Counted from the first letter of the stretch, positions 21,901 through 30,560 are shown. The stretch: DNA of 64,000 nucleotides from Halichondria panicea (GCF_963675165.1 NC_087388.1:2086800-2150799), one strand, 5' to 3'. Translations and numbers: made by a program. Notes: a model not told the origin generated them from the sequence alone.

Positions 21901-23258
21901 TAAACAAGAGTTCGATTACATGCATTCAATGTGATTCTAGCTCTTATTGCCAAACTTGAACTACACTATATAACCAACAGTTTTGCAAGCGTGATTCATA
22001 GGTCCATGCATGCATGTAATTGGACTATATATACAGTTGAACTAAGCAATGCATTTGTACGTTGTGTGTTTCGACTATGTTCAATTTGTTTAATCAGGAT
22101 GTAATGCACGAACAGGTTCGCCATGGTCGATCTATATCTTAGAGACACTTAATTTCAACAGTTTTGTTCACTGTTTGATGTGGTTTAATTGATACGCCAA
22201 ACAAGTTTGAACTACGTATATACATTGCTTTAGGTATAAACAGTTTAGAGACTAGTTGATAAGATCTACATGGGAAGTACATGATGGGAAAAGTGCCTCA
22301 AAGCAGGTATACTATGGGATTTAGTATACCTATAGTATTCCATTGTCAAGTAATTGTATTGTAGTCAAGCCTCGAGGGAAAGGTTTGCACATGCGCACTA
22401 GTATCTAAACTGTTTCGTCAGTATCCATGCATGTGATTTAGAAACCCTCAGCCACTTGTAGTATCCTCGCTACGCTCGGGATGCTAAATCAGTACCTTTG
22501 GGCTTCTAAATCCCATAGACACGTCCAAAACAGTGTGTAACTATTATAGTTTGACGTATTTTTATTTAGGGTAGTTCGACCATCTGAATCTGTTAGAACA
22601 CTTAATCTTTCCAAAACAATTGGCGTGATTTACATGCATGCATTGCATGCGTTTGAGTATGCCAAACTGGTCCAAATTAAGAAGTTTAGCAGGTTGAACC
22701 ACCTCCCTGTTTGTACGGTAAGCATGAAAATCACCACATGAACTCTATGTATATCCAGCCAGGAAACATGCCAAACAAGTGTGGTAAGTATATACATGTA
22801 TACGTTACAGTATTGAGTAGACAATTAATGTGCAATTTGTCTTAGCGCATATTTACAATTATACCTAAGCTTGCTATAGCTACATGGCGGCCACTTCTAT
22901 ACGTACCTACTTACTGACACAGCTGTTATACTAACACCCTGCATGTATGGCTCACCTGTGGGACAGTGCATGGTGCTTCATTAGGAGCTTAGCAATGATC
23001 TTGTTGTTGTTGTAACATGCTGAGTGTAAGGGGGTCCAACCACGAATACTTGTAGCAGCTACAAAGGCTCCAAACTTGATGAGTAGTTCTGTACTATGAA
23101 GATGGTTTTGAGCACATGCCATGTGTAGTGGAGTGTGCCTTCGCTTCTCTACAGTGTAGTAGTCGCTGTTGGGTGGAGCTCCTCTCTGTAGCAGCTCCAG
23201 CACTGCTTGATCATGACCATAGTAGCTAGCCGAGTAAAGTTGTTCAGCAAGGTATTCA
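5909..23258 (-). CDS. Ankyrin-Death-ankyrin(15)-Roc-COR-Death-Death protein
   Basis: I reconstructed one gene of at least 26 exons. Order on the minus strand: 23258-22956, 21547-21423, 21177-20968, 17694-17602, fourteen 102/105-nt ankyrin exons (17158 down to 12849), 9465-9385, 9325-7050, 6981-6924, 6871-6765, 6678-6514, 6461-6395, 6341-6229 and 6091-5909 (TAG). Every junction is GT-AG and the phases match throughout: 5239 nt gives 1 leading base plus exactly 1746 codons. The predicted product is a cytoplasmic signalling scaffold: N-terminal ankyrins, a Death domain, a long ankyrin array, a Roc GTPase with COR dimerisation domain, then two Death domains. Roc-COR with ankyrin or Death partners is known from DAPK1-like and LRRK/MFHAS-type proteins; this exact order is unfamiliar to me. 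The 5' end is unresolved because the first exon shown starts in phase 2. The 3.4-kb intron 12848-9466 is the weakest joint. Confidence 0.72.
7050..9325 (-). CDS. Roc GTPase and COR domain exon
   Basis: This 758-codon exon starts with a last ankyrin-like repeat (LDLANDPEIIKLLLKHGA) and then a Roc GTPase. P-loop GDGGVGKST lies at about 9071-9045, a switch II-like DFAGQKEF follows, and GSHADQV takes the place of the NKxD base-specificity motif, as is usual in Roc domains. A COR-like region fills the rest (LPHLVKICDQLHKSGLLLFL is typical of the winged-helix part). All P-loop residues are intact, so GTP binding is likely. The open frame can be read from a GTG at 9284, but this is an internal exon that begins at the 9327-9326 acceptor. 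The donor CTG/GTGAGT is phase 0. Confidence 0.88.
9385..9465 (-). CDS. Linker ankyrin exon before Roc-COR
   Basis: An 81-nt phase 1-1 exon reads MVVMQHAIYRAESGHIKAIQ, matching a degenerate ankyrin repeat (xxGHIKAIQLVL). It joins in frame to the preceding 12849 donor and to the 9325 acceptor. The acceptor is TATTGCAG and the donor is the weaker G/GTTAAA. It is short, so it is less certain than its neighbours. Confidence 0.6.
9688..10219. mobile_element. 532-bp TIR element with internal 201-bp tandem repeat
   Basis: The ends are CAGGGGCGTAACTAG and the inverted complement CTAGTTACGCTCCTG; the flanks share CTCTC (9683-9687, 10220-10224). The terminus resembles hAT ends (CAGGGGCGTA...), but hAT makes 8-bp duplications and only 5 bp match here. 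Inside, a 201-bp unit (from 9702 and again from 9903) is repeated almost perfectly. It is non-coding. Confidence 0.75.
10669..10919. mobile_element. 251-bp MITE
   Basis: The ends TAAGACCTCTAATTAAGGCG and their complement are a near-perfect inverted repeat. The interior contains GTCGCGTCC and GGCAAGTAGACTGATAAGCG. Related sequence lies around 42170-42420. It is non-coding and lies in the long intron of the Roc-Death gene. Confidence 0.75.
11025..11340. mobile_element. 316-bp inverted-repeat element
   Basis: It starts GACGTCTGGTCACTATT and ends with the inverted complement AATAGTGACCAGACGTC. No coding sequence or clear TSD is seen. Confidence 0.6.
12710..12762. repeat. Short perfect-stem hairpin
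   Basis: GTAAGGTTGTGCTACCCTAG and the following AGAGT pair with the complementary strand of ACTCTCTCGGGTAGCAAAACC across a 3-nt loop. The stem is about 25 bp with two mismatches. It is probably a minimal foldback element and has no gene. Confidence 0.65.
12849..17694 (-). CDS. Array of 15 single-repeat ankyrin exons
   Basis: Exons are 17694-17602, 17158-17054, 17003-16899, 16816-16712, 15152-15048, 14990-14889, 14839-14735, 14677-14576, 14524-14420, 14337-14233, 13598-13494, 13427-13326, 13276-13172, 13106-13005 and 12953-12849. Apart from the 93-nt first exon, all are 102 or 105 nt, all are phase 1-1 and each encodes one repeat. Three types alternate: A (NKAGDTPLSLACANGHLDTV), B (AGDTPLSLAYKNRHLETVKY) and C (DTPLFLECSRGNLETIKALI). 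The order in the transcript is leader, AAA, BCBC, AA, BCBC, then a divergent last repeat (LSVLYKGGHWEVVKYL). Symmetric exons explain how the array can grow without breaking the frame. It is part of the large Roc-Death gene. Confidence 0.85.
13691..14151. mobile_element. 461-bp MITE in an ankyrin intron, copy 1
   Basis: The ends are CATAGATAAACGAACAGAAA and its inverted complement (TTTCTGTTCATTTATCTATG). The flanks share CTTCTAG, giving a 7-8 bp target duplication. It has no coding capacity. The interior contains a second inverted repeat, CACGGTGCAGCTCA...TGAGCTGCACCGCGC, which is the core of another small element also seen at 30430-30550. Confidence 0.78.
15243..16630. mobile_element. Same MITE, copy 2, with a nested insertion
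   Basis: This is the duplicate of 13691-14151 carried by the tandem exon-block duplication. It has the same CATAGATAAAC ends and is interrupted after GGCAATTA by the 923-bp element. Removing that element and one TA restores the sequence of copy 1. Confidence 0.8.
15494..16416. mobile_element. 923-bp TIR element with tandem-repeat arms, TA target
   Basis: The ends read TATATACGGTGGCCCTGAGG and its complement, flanked by TA. The empty site in copy 1 (GGCAATTAGCC near 13945) proves a TA insertion, as for Tc1/mariner-like elements. Each arm (about 15494-15780 and 16165-16416) is largely built of a 12-nt unit, GCAGTTCACTTT with variants, so the arms form a long imperfect hairpin. The roughly 380-bp centre has no recognisable protein. 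The long open frames in the arms are products of the repeat. Confidence 0.85.
17822..18267. mobile_element. 446-bp MITE with ~70-bp inverted ends
   Basis: It starts TAGTCTCGAGGCCAGACTCC and ends with the related complement GGTCTGGGGCCAGACTA. A second inverted segment, GAGTCACTTTTCTTGGTT (about 17868) against AACCAAGAAAAGTGACTC (about 18183), lies inside. The TAGTCTG.GGCCAGAC end relates it to the 3944-5347 element. Confidence 0.72.
18281..19090. mobile_element. CAGAGGAGGT-type MITE split by a retroelement
   Basis: The left end is CAGAGGAGGTCGGACATCAC and the right end is AAGTTCAAGTGATGTCC. A full-length, uninterrupted and inverted copy is present at 30602-31018, which shows that the segment from about 18519 to 18920 is an insertion. 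Confidence 0.75.
18519..18920 (-). pseudogene. 5'-truncated non-LTR retroelement, RT C-terminal tail
   Basis: On the minus strand an open frame from about 18922 reads RDTKLKLSYLYQVINGNFKF then FFPKAISVWNELPLELQ and stops at TAG 18658-18656. This is the typical end of a jockey/RTE/CR1-like reverse transcriptase ORF. About 115 bases downstream on the same strand is a poly-A run (T-run 18519-18538 on the plus strand). Truncation at the 5' side plus a poly-A tail indicates target-primed insertion into the MITE at 18281-19090. It is not functional. Confidence 0.75.
20968..21177 (-). CDS. Internal Death domain exon
   Basis: About 69 codons encode a six-helix Death-domain pattern: LEQLSRLECDRWLQLGVQLG, LDNDQLESIKK, then WKDIVEALLDIS. 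The spacing of hydrophobics and the W-x2-LG-x2-LG core are typical of Death domains. It lies between ankyrin segments, an unusual internal position. The acceptor is TATGTAG and the donor GTGAGTGC, phase 1, fitting the next ankyrin exon at 17694. Confidence 0.78.
21423..21547 (-). CDS. Ankyrin exon preceding the internal Death domain
   Basis: The exon reads through HHADIKDSNELTAADWAR and KGYHSLVDCVERF, an ankyrin repeat. The acceptor at 21549-21548 was chosen because it restores the phase left by the previous exon. The nearer AG would give the wrong phase. The donor is AGAG/GTGAGT, leaving one base. Confidence 0.7.
22956..23258 (-). CDS. N-terminal ankyrin exon of the Roc-Death gene
   Basis: This 101-codon exon (acceptor CATACAG, donor CAG/GTGAGC) holds three ankyrin repeats. 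The hallmark blocks are HTPLHMACAQNHLHSTELL and GWTPLHSACYNNNKIIAKLL, with a degenerate first repeat around ASYYGHDQAVLELLQRGA. It begins with one base of a split codon, so at least one upstream coding exon exists. I could not identify it with confidence in 23290-24450. Confidence 0.8.
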
Positions 23259-24450
23259 CTGTATGGGAATACAATTTGAGTGTGCATGGTAAATCAACTG
23301 ATCCTGAGTATGAAACAATCATGCATGCCAACTGTTATGTGGTTTATTACAAGTTGTAATCTCTATTAATAACTACCCATTGAAGGATTAACATGCATGC
23401 ACTATAGTGAGCAGTTTTCTCACCTGTTAGTATTCATTCTTGTAGAGTATACTCACCAAATACAACACACATGCAGATTGATATCTCTAAAACTCATCTC
23501 TAAGAAGTCATAATTATTGTTGACCTGTTTTGTGGTATGCAGTACCACCAAACATGGTAACGTCAGTATACACACCACACAGGAAAAGATGCTGCCATAG
23601 TTATTTGTCCTACCAAATAAACATAACGATAACGTTAACAGGAACACTTTCACTGAACAATGTTCATGCACACCTCAAGGAACTTGATTTAGCTAAAGCC
23701 CAGAAATATCAGGAAATGATTACAATTTTCGATCAACTTATCAGCAACTAGACAAACTAAGAGTTTGGTGATTATTTGTGGTGGTCTGAGCTCCAATCAT
23801 GAAAACTGCAAATATTTTGTCCCCTGGAAATTACTAGCTATATACGGTACGTGCTTAATTTGTGATGACACTGCATGTACAAGCTCTTTATCTATTGTGA
23901 AAATTACTTTGCTCCTTGGGTTGCACTCTATGCAAAAAGTCGCAATCAATCGAAAAAGCCTTAATTGCATTCAAAACCAGATACTTTTATAAATCAGATT
24001 CTATATGTAGGTCGAGCTATATGTATATTCATAAAATTTCTGCAGGCAATGAGACACTTATGTAGATACTGTGCATGCATAAAAATGTGGTACAAACAAC
24101 ACATAAAGGAGAGCAATTCTTAAGCTAAAGTCAGTGACACGTGGATAGAAAGCCGCTTTTTGTTAGCCCTATAGGTTAAAATGGTGGACCAAAAACTGGT
24201 GCACTCTGCTTGGTTGCTCGTTCAAATCAATCATGAGTTTTAGGGCTATTACAAGCACAGTACACAGGATTTACTTGCATATGTCAGACAGGAAGTTTAA
24301 AATGTCAAGACATGTTAACGCCAAGTATGAGCCAGGGTAAGTCGAGTGTTGAGCATGCGCGTGGTGGACCACATAGTAGTGTCAGTCGCATGTGTCAGAA
24401 AAGAAGGCAAACTGATATTTCTTATCCTTTTTGATCCTCGTTCTCTACAC
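23259..24450. other. Probable 5' region of the Roc-Death gene, exons not identified
   Basis: At least one upstream coding exon must exist, because the exon at 23258 starts mid-codon. Possible donors on the minus strand lie near 23457 (GTGAGTAT) and 23424 (GTGAGAAA). A 73-codon plus-strand frame (23530-23751) ends in LKELDLAKAQKYQEM and then a short tail, but it matches nothing I know. No domain is recognised. Confidence 0.4.
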
Positions 24451-24995
24451 TGGTACTATGGCCACGGAAGAAGAGAGAAACTGATGGGGTAACCCGGGCT
24501 AACGTCTCCCGCGAGGAACTCCGGGACATGTTAAGGACTGCTGTGAGGGAAGCTATCTCCCCCCCACCAGCCCACACCGGTACGTGCTGTCACAGCCTAG
24601 CTGCTTGGAGCTATAGTCCTACATACTTTTATATAATAATTGGCATAGTAGATACTCTAATGTAGACGAGAAATTAATAATTATGGTAGTTGACATAATT
24701 ATAGTAAGCAGAAGTTCTGATATAGCATATAGTAAGTATACTCTAGTGCATGTACACTAGAAAATGCTGGGCCTCCACTGAGGCAGATATATGTCACCCT
24801 CTAGAGCTTAGCCTCCACTAAGGTCACCTCTGGTTACCCTCTGGCACTGGTGACTGTGCCTCTACTGAGGCAGATGCCGTGTCCTCACAAGGATGGGGTG
24901 GTGGACATGGGGTTCCTCACTCATTGCTAATTTCCGGTGATGACCTGCATGTAGTGAAGTGCGGGACCTGAGCCTGCCATTACTCTATCTCTGCA

Positions 24996-25639
24996 TTGAT
25001 CGAGGCAGAAGACCCACCTCTCACCCCGAGTGGGGGTGGTGCCAGTTTGATTGTGGGCAGGTCGTCAGAAGACGAGGCCCTGTTCGTGTTGAGTGATGGC
25101 CTCCCAGCGAAGCTGGCACGAAAAATTCAGAAAGGGGGTTATGTGGACATGGCGGAGCTGCTCCGAGACAACATGGAACTCGGTCGGTGCAGGGAGGAGG
25201 GTCCCAGGAGGGCAGTTCTTGATCTCCTGACCTGGGTGACCAGTATTGTAGCTGAAAAACAGCTCTAGGCATACCAGACTCTAGTCGTCTGAGAGCTGTG
25301 GCTGGCAGGCCTATGACTCTATGTTCCGGCAGCGGGCGGCTAACAATCCCAGAGTGGTCTGGTCATAGCTGAATAGCTCATTGTATGCCACCTCCTTCTT
25401 GGCTAATCAGAACCAGCGGGGCCGGGGGGGGACGTGTCAACATTGCATGGAGACCGATCAGAGTTGTGCCCGGTAGGAATCTGGGAGACTACTCGGACAG
25501 ACGCCGGCGTGACCCGGCTTGTTTCGACTGGAATGATGGCAAATGTTCCTCTCCATACTGTCGGTTTAAACACGTTTGTGCAACGTGTGGGGGGGTGGCT
25601 ACTCACACGGACCTCAGGGCTAAGCCGTCAAAAGAGTGA
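24996..25639 (+). pseudogene. DIRS gag-like region
   Basis: The first block reads LPAKLARKIQKGGYVDMAEL (about 25100-25165) and stops at 25268. A second, in another frame, ends with a cysteine/histidine cluster, CFDWNDGKCSSPYCRFKHVC (about 25520-25580), a zinc-binding motif typical of DIRS gag C-termini. Stops and frame changes between the two show it is broken. Confidence 0.65.
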
Positions 25640-25856
25640 CCATTATCAGAAACAGAACCTGGCTAGAGTGTTGTGTTGTGTTTTTTGGGCTACTCATTAT
25701 TTCAATATTATGATAGTATGGTGGGTACTGGTCGTTTCATACTGAAAGGACATTAAAAATTAGGAGGGTACTGGTCGCCTGTTGATGGGGTAATCCTCGC
25801 GGCTTCGAATAATGTCGTGGCAGAGTGGGAGAGGCTACTAGCATCCCACCCGGACA

Positions 25857-26548
25857 GTGGCCTACATTGTTTGTGGTATTACATCTGATTTTCGTATTGG
25901 TGTAGACCCATCTCTCATAAATGGGCAGTTCCAGAGTACAAATAGTAATATGCAATCGACGAGAGATAACGCTCAGGTTATTGATAGCTCATTGAACAGA
26001 GTAATTGGTCCCTTGCCCGTGGACACCCCTGGGATTCATGTGAATAGGTTTGGGGTAATCCCGAAAGCAAACCAGCCAGATAAATGGAGGCTCATAGTTG
26101 ACCTATCACACCCCACTGATTTCAGTGTCAACGATGGTATTCCCCAGACCCTGTGCTCCCTACGGTACGTCACTGTGGACTTGGCGGTGCACATAATCCG
26201 GCAGTGTGGCAAGGGCGCCCTTCTTGCGAAACTAGATCTCGAGAGTGCGTATCGTATTGTGCCGGTTCACCCTATAGTGACCACTGGTTTCTTGGTATGA
26301 AATGGAAAGGGGCCCTTTATGTGGACGCTGCATTACCGTTTGGTTTGAGATCGGCCCCCAAGATATTCAATGCAGTCGCTGATGCCTTGCTGTGGATAAT
26401 GGGTTTCCAAGGAGTGCCGTTGGGGATTCACTACTTGGACGACTTCTTGCTGGTGCATGGGGAAGCCTGGAATAGGGGTTTGCGCCCACTCCATTCAGAC
26501 AGCCCTGGCGACATGTCAGACACTGGGAGTCCCAGTGGCACCCCATAA
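25857..26548 (+). pseudogene. DIRS reverse transcriptase, frameshifted
   Basis: The fingers region reads GVIPKANQPDKWRLIVDLSH and LLAKLDLESAYRIVPVHP (about 26050-26270). The frame shifts near 26275-26300 and resumes with ALPFGLRSAPKIFNAVADAL and the catalytic YLDD box (HYLDDFLLVHG, about 26430). These are standard reverse transcriptase motifs A and C. The frameshift and a later stop at 26548 make it non-functional. Confidence 0.8.
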
Positions 26549-26749
26549 GGTGGAAGGCTCGTCAACGGTTTTGACTTTCCCAACATAAAGAGGGAACTTC
26601 TCTCCCTGCTGGGAATGCTTCACCATGCTGTCCTGAGAAGGATTGATCGACACGCCAATGCTGGCGACTCAGAACCATCACCACATTCGGCTAGGTCTAG
26701 GTTTTCGGTCTGACCTGGAGTTTGTTCCTGAATGGTATTAGAAGGGGAA

Positions 26750-27199
26750 TCCACGCCCTCGGGCATAGTGGTCACTTCTGATGCGTCTGGATCATGGAGC
26801 TGTGGAACCTTTTCACAGACGAGATATTGGTTTCAAATCCCTTAGCAAGGCTACTGGGTCGGAGTTCACATAACGATGAAAGAATTACTACCAGTTATGG
26901 TCGCGTGTGCCTAATTGTGGGGAAGGTCCTCCCAGGGTCAATCCATTCAAGTCAGATGTGATAATGCAGCGGTGGTGGCAATTCTGCGTTCAGGCACAAG
27001 CAAAGACAAGCATTTAGTGCTATGCTTAGCATTTTTCAAGGCAGAGGCAGAGTACTTACCTGGTAGATTGAATATTGCATTATCTAGAGACAAACTATCT
27101 CACTTATTCCAGATCTGCCACAAGGCTCCGGTACCAATCCCACAGGAACTGTTTCAGGCCCTCATTGCCACGCAACTGGACTGGACGTCCGTGAGCTAG
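26750..27199 (+). pseudogene. DIRS RNase H-like region
   Basis: The block VVTSDASGSWSCGTFSQTRY (about 26765-26825) carries the first catalytic Asp, and IQVRCDNAAVVAILRSGTSK (about 26940-27000) the central Asp, as in retroelement RNase H. EAEYLPGRLNIALSRDKLSH follows (about 27045-27105); the expected SN-x-A-D-x-L pattern is partly lost. The frame changes between blocks. Confidence 0.7.
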
Positions 27200-27389
27200 A
27201 AAAGAATGTTTCATTCTAAGTCGACACAGAATACTTACAAAGTGGGTCAGGCCCGGTATTAAATTTTGTTCTATGTTCTCGTGGTCACCATTTCCATTAT
27301 TAGAATCATCATTTGTTGCCTTTTTAGCAGGGGAGGATCTAAAGCATAAGGTGTACCTGTCTGTGGTGAGGTGCTAATCGCAGCAGACC

Positions 27390-28356
27390 CGTTTGTCATG
27401 CACCCCTTGGCATCGTCTCGAGTACGTGCTGAAAAGAGCATAAAATCCAAACCTCGCTTGCCCATGACCCCAGTCATTCTTCGAAAGTTGAAACAGGTTT
27501 GGATGTGTCTTCTGAGGACCACGACACAAAAATTATTTGGACGGCTTGTCGAACAGGAACAGATTTGTGTCCTGTAACAGCCCGGTTGAACTACCCTTAT
27601 TTGTTTTCGCGGACGGAAAATTGTTATCTCGTTCTCGATTTATTGATTGGCTGCGAAAAGAAGCCGGTATAGACCCTACTATATTGATTGCAGTCACAGT
27701 TTTCGAATTAGAGCAGCAACAACGGCAGCTAAGAAGCAGGGGCGTAGCCAGGATTTGAGAGAGGGGGGTGCTTGATGAATGGATTGTCCGAATTACCAGT
27801 GGGGGGTCTGTGGGCACTCCCCCAGAACATTTTTGTTCAGTGCTCTGAGATTGATTTTAATGCAATCTGGCTAAATAAATGAGGGTACTGCTGCTTTGAG
27901 GGTACTGGTGGTTAAGCCACATCTTCATCTGAAGATGTCCTATAAAATGCATTGTTTTGAGTTGTGACAATTAAATCATGCAGCTGCTAACCAGGTTCTG
28001 CTTGTGAATTAGCAGGACAGGGTGGCAAGCCACTTGCAGTTGCAGTGCTGCTCTGCGAACTATAGGCTCAACTGAAAATACTCAAAGAGTGACATAATGA
28101 TGATAGTGATAGCTGCTGAACAGTCTGCAACTCTGTGGGGTAGCTTAGCTAGTTAGTAAAATGAACTTGTGCATGGAGCAGAGTCTGAGGCCAGAGGGGG
28201 GTGCTGGAGCACCCTCTGCACCCCTCTGGCTACGCTACTGAGAAGGGCGTAGAAGATTGCATCATAAAGACGCTAGGAAGGTGGAAAAGTTCAGCACATC
28301 TTCAATATGTCCGTTTATCTCGAAATCAGCTGGTAGGTGTCACAGAACACTTGTTG
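27390..28356 (+). pseudogene. DIRS tyrosine recombinase, split by a MITE
   Basis: The N-terminal part reads KPRLPMTPVILRKLKQVW (about 27450-27505). The catalytic core shows SHSFRIRAATTAAKK (the HxxR box, about 27690-27732) and, 500 bp later, IKTLGRWKSSAHLQYVRLSR (about 28266-28325) with the nucleophile Tyr in QYVRL. The intervening 27739-28241 is a TIR element inserted in the coding sequence. Frames also change near 27540, so the enzyme is dead although the catalytic H, R and Y are recognisable. Confidence 0.75.
27739..28241. mobile_element. ~500-bp TIR element inside the recombinase
   Basis: The left end is CAGGGGCGTAGCCAG and the right end is CTGGCTACGCTACTG, inverted with two mismatches. 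The flanks share AGAAG. The end sequence and the 5-bp flank match resemble the element at 9688-10219 (CAGGGGCGTAACTAG, CTCTC), so both probably belong to one family. It is non-coding. Confidence 0.75.
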
Positions 28357-28499
28357 TGCATGCAATGGTACAGTTATTTGAATTTTGGCTTGGGCTTTCG
28401 GTGGGGTTTTGGGTAGGGGGCTGTTCCCTTTCCCCTCTAAAAAAGGAGAAGAGTTTCACAGCCACTTGTGGGGTTAATTAAGGAGAATTCCCCATAATT

Positions 28500-28911
28500 T
28501 GGGCTCAAAACCCCTCTCGCGACCCATGACTAATTAGTTAGGGGTCGCGGGATGGGGTCAACCTCGGGGAACGCCTTCACCAAACACAAGAAAAATATCT
28601 AAATTTCCTATACTTTCAGGATGGTGCAAAATTTCTTGTAGACTTTCCTTTATGAATCTTACACATGTCCTAAACTTCTTCAGGAATAATAAACGAAACT
28701 GTAGAGGAAACGTTGCACTATCCTTTGTAAGTAGGTTGCAGGACACCTGCTGCCATTTTTCAGGAAATGTGCAGATTTTAAGAGCTGCACTGTAGCAGGA
28801 AATTGAAATATTTTCCCTGTGAAATCCCTACACAATGGCCATGTCTTAACTTGGCTGCTGTGGCGTAAGTTGTTAATTATTATTTAGGTGGTTGGTGTTG
28901 AGAAAATACAA
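28500..28911. other. No feature recognised
   Basis: This is low-complexity intergenic sequence between the DIRS remnant and the next TIR element. No exon or inverted repeat is seen apart from a short palindrome around TAATTAGTTAGGGGTCGCGG. Confidence 0.5.
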
Positions 28912-28922
28912 AGGCGTTAGCT

Positions 28923-30016
28923 AGACTGGAAACCATGCCCCTTTCTTTAGGGAAAGAGACTGGCCAGGTGACTATCAACGACTCGTGTTCATTGCGTACT
29001 GAATTTTGCGGAAGTGGTTTAGGGAAAAGGGTGTGGTCACCAGTGTTGCGGTTTAGTATACTTTGGCTAGATCCAGAGGAGGTTGGACACGATCACGTGC
29101 ACCACTTTTTTTGCTGAGCTGGCACAGAAATTGACAGAATTTTCTATGTAAACTTCTAGCTGGTGTTGCACGATCATTGGAGACTGAAGGCAACATTTAT
29201 GTATCTCTCTGGCTACTTTGAATATAAAGCATTTATTAACCAACCCGATCCCCAGCGATCCCCTCTATTCTGGCGAGTTATCAGTGCATACAGTGTTTAC
29301 TAGATTCTTGCCAGCCAGTACAATGCAAGCTACATACAGCGCCGCTGAACTATGCTCTACCCTATAGTCTAGCTAATTTTGGTCCAGCCAGACAACAGAC
29401 ACAGCTAGTCGGGTGTTATAAATCAGCAAAGCAAGAGTATCCATAACTTTTTTTACAGTTATTCGGTATCTATAGTAGATCTAACGTGAGCAGAGACCTT
29501 AGGAATGTCACATCAATGTCACATCCAAGTCTGGAGCTAGCTGTCACCTGGATGTACCTAGTTCTTGTCCTGTCTGTGGCAATGTCGTGATACGCTGTAA
29601 TAGAAACTCAAATGTTGCTGGCAATAGGGCAAAGCAAAGGGACTTTCCATAAACCAGTTGGCAGAGAGACAAATATATCTCTGCATCTCTGCTACTTCTG
29701 TCTGTTATTTTTGCAGTGGCCTTGTAGCCATCCAGGTTATAGCAACTTTAGAATTGCTTCATTGGAGAAGTACTGATAGACAACTTATATCCAAACAGCT
29801 AGCTAAGTAGACATAAAATTTATACTGCAACTGTACAGCTAAAAATATTAATACTCACATAAAATAATAAAATTTATGCTTAGTGTGCAATATGTGGTTT
29901 AGATATCTCCCACGCATTCATGCACACACTACATTCCAAGCATTCCGTTGGGACGAGTCGTTGATAGTCACCTGGCCAGTCTCTTTCCCTAAAGAAAGGG
30001 GCGTGGTTTCCAGTAT
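28923..30016. mobile_element. 1094-bp TIR element with 11-bp TSD
   Basis: The ends begin AGACTGGAAACCATGCCCCT and the inverted repeat extends for about 65 bp with few mismatches, through GACTGGCCAGGTGACTATCA. The flanks are AGGCGTTAGCT at 28912-28922 and 30017-30027. A long duplication of this size fits Mutator-like elements. I see no transposase in the interior, so it is non-autonomous. Confidence 0.85.
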
Positions 30017-30026
30017 AGGCGTTAGC

Positions 30027-30083
30027 TAGCCTTGATTCAAGGCCGATTAAAATACGTATTTTAATCGGCCTGGAATCGAGGCT
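30027..30083. mobile_element. Palindromic foldback element in a duplicated target
   Basis: TAGCCTTGATTCAAGGCCGA and its partner TCGGCCTGGAATCGAGGCT enclose ATTAAAATACGTATTTTAAT, so almost the entire 57 bp is one hairpin. The flanks AGGCGTTAGC at 30017-30026 and again at 30084-30093 look like its TSD. The same 10 bp also borders the neighbouring 1094-bp element. Confidence 0.7.
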
Positions 30084-30097
30084 AGGCGTTAGCATGA

Positions 30098-30560
30098 CAG
30101 AGGAGGTACGACAGTAGTTGGGCGTGGCCCGACCGTCTCCCTGACGGGAGGTCGGGTTGCAAGCCTATCTGGGATTTGTTCTGTAGCATTATGTAAAAAA
30201 CTGCCATGAATATTCTTCTTCTCAAGTGGGTGTTAACCGACATGATGACGTGATAAACCACAGCATACTGCATGCGGTTTCGCAACTAGATGCAAACAGA
30301 AGTGTAACCAAGCACGTGAAAAATGCTGCAATCTGATAGGGCGCCACTATAGTGGCGCTAGAACAAATCCCAGATAGGCTTGCAACCCGACCTCCCGTCA
30401 GGAGACGGTCGAGCCACGCCCAACTAGTACGACAGGCGCGGTGCAGCTCAGGCAATTAACAATAATTATTCGCCCACGCACCGCCCACGTCATATGTTTT
30501 TGCTGAGAGTAATCAGAGGCTAATTACTTGAGTTGCACCGCGCCTGTCGGACCTCCTCTG
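30098..30560. mobile_element. 463-bp composite MITE with 9-bp TSD
   Basis: The outer ends are CAGAGGAGGT and ACCTCCTCTG, flanked by TTAGCATGA at 30089-30097 and 30561-30569. Inside are two further inverted-repeat units: AGTTGGGCGTGGC...GCCACGCCCAACT with about 70-bp arms (about 30114-30425), and ACAGGCGCGGTGCAGCTCA...TGAGTTGCACCGCGCCTGT (about 30431-30548). The second unit recurs inside the ankyrin-intron MITEs. Confidence 0.82.

Larger units (their letters stand above)
24450..28480 (+). mobile_element. DIRS-type (tyrosine recombinase) retrotransposon, decayed
   Basis: On the plus strand the order is gag-like, reverse transcriptase, RNase H, tyrosine recombinase, which is the DIRS layout without protease or DDE integrase. 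Each part is open only in pieces, and one is split by a 500-bp insertion. Termini and the inverted or split direct repeats of DIRS elements could not be defined. The gag start may be near 24500, where a frame reads ANVSREELRDMLRTAVREAI. Confidence 0.75.

Noticed and set aside
23530..23751. 73-codon plus-strand ORF ending LKELDLAKAQKYQEM plus a short tail
   Set aside because: It looks protein-like at its end but has no homology I recognise, no supporting exon and lies opposite the Roc-Death gene. Kept only as a note.
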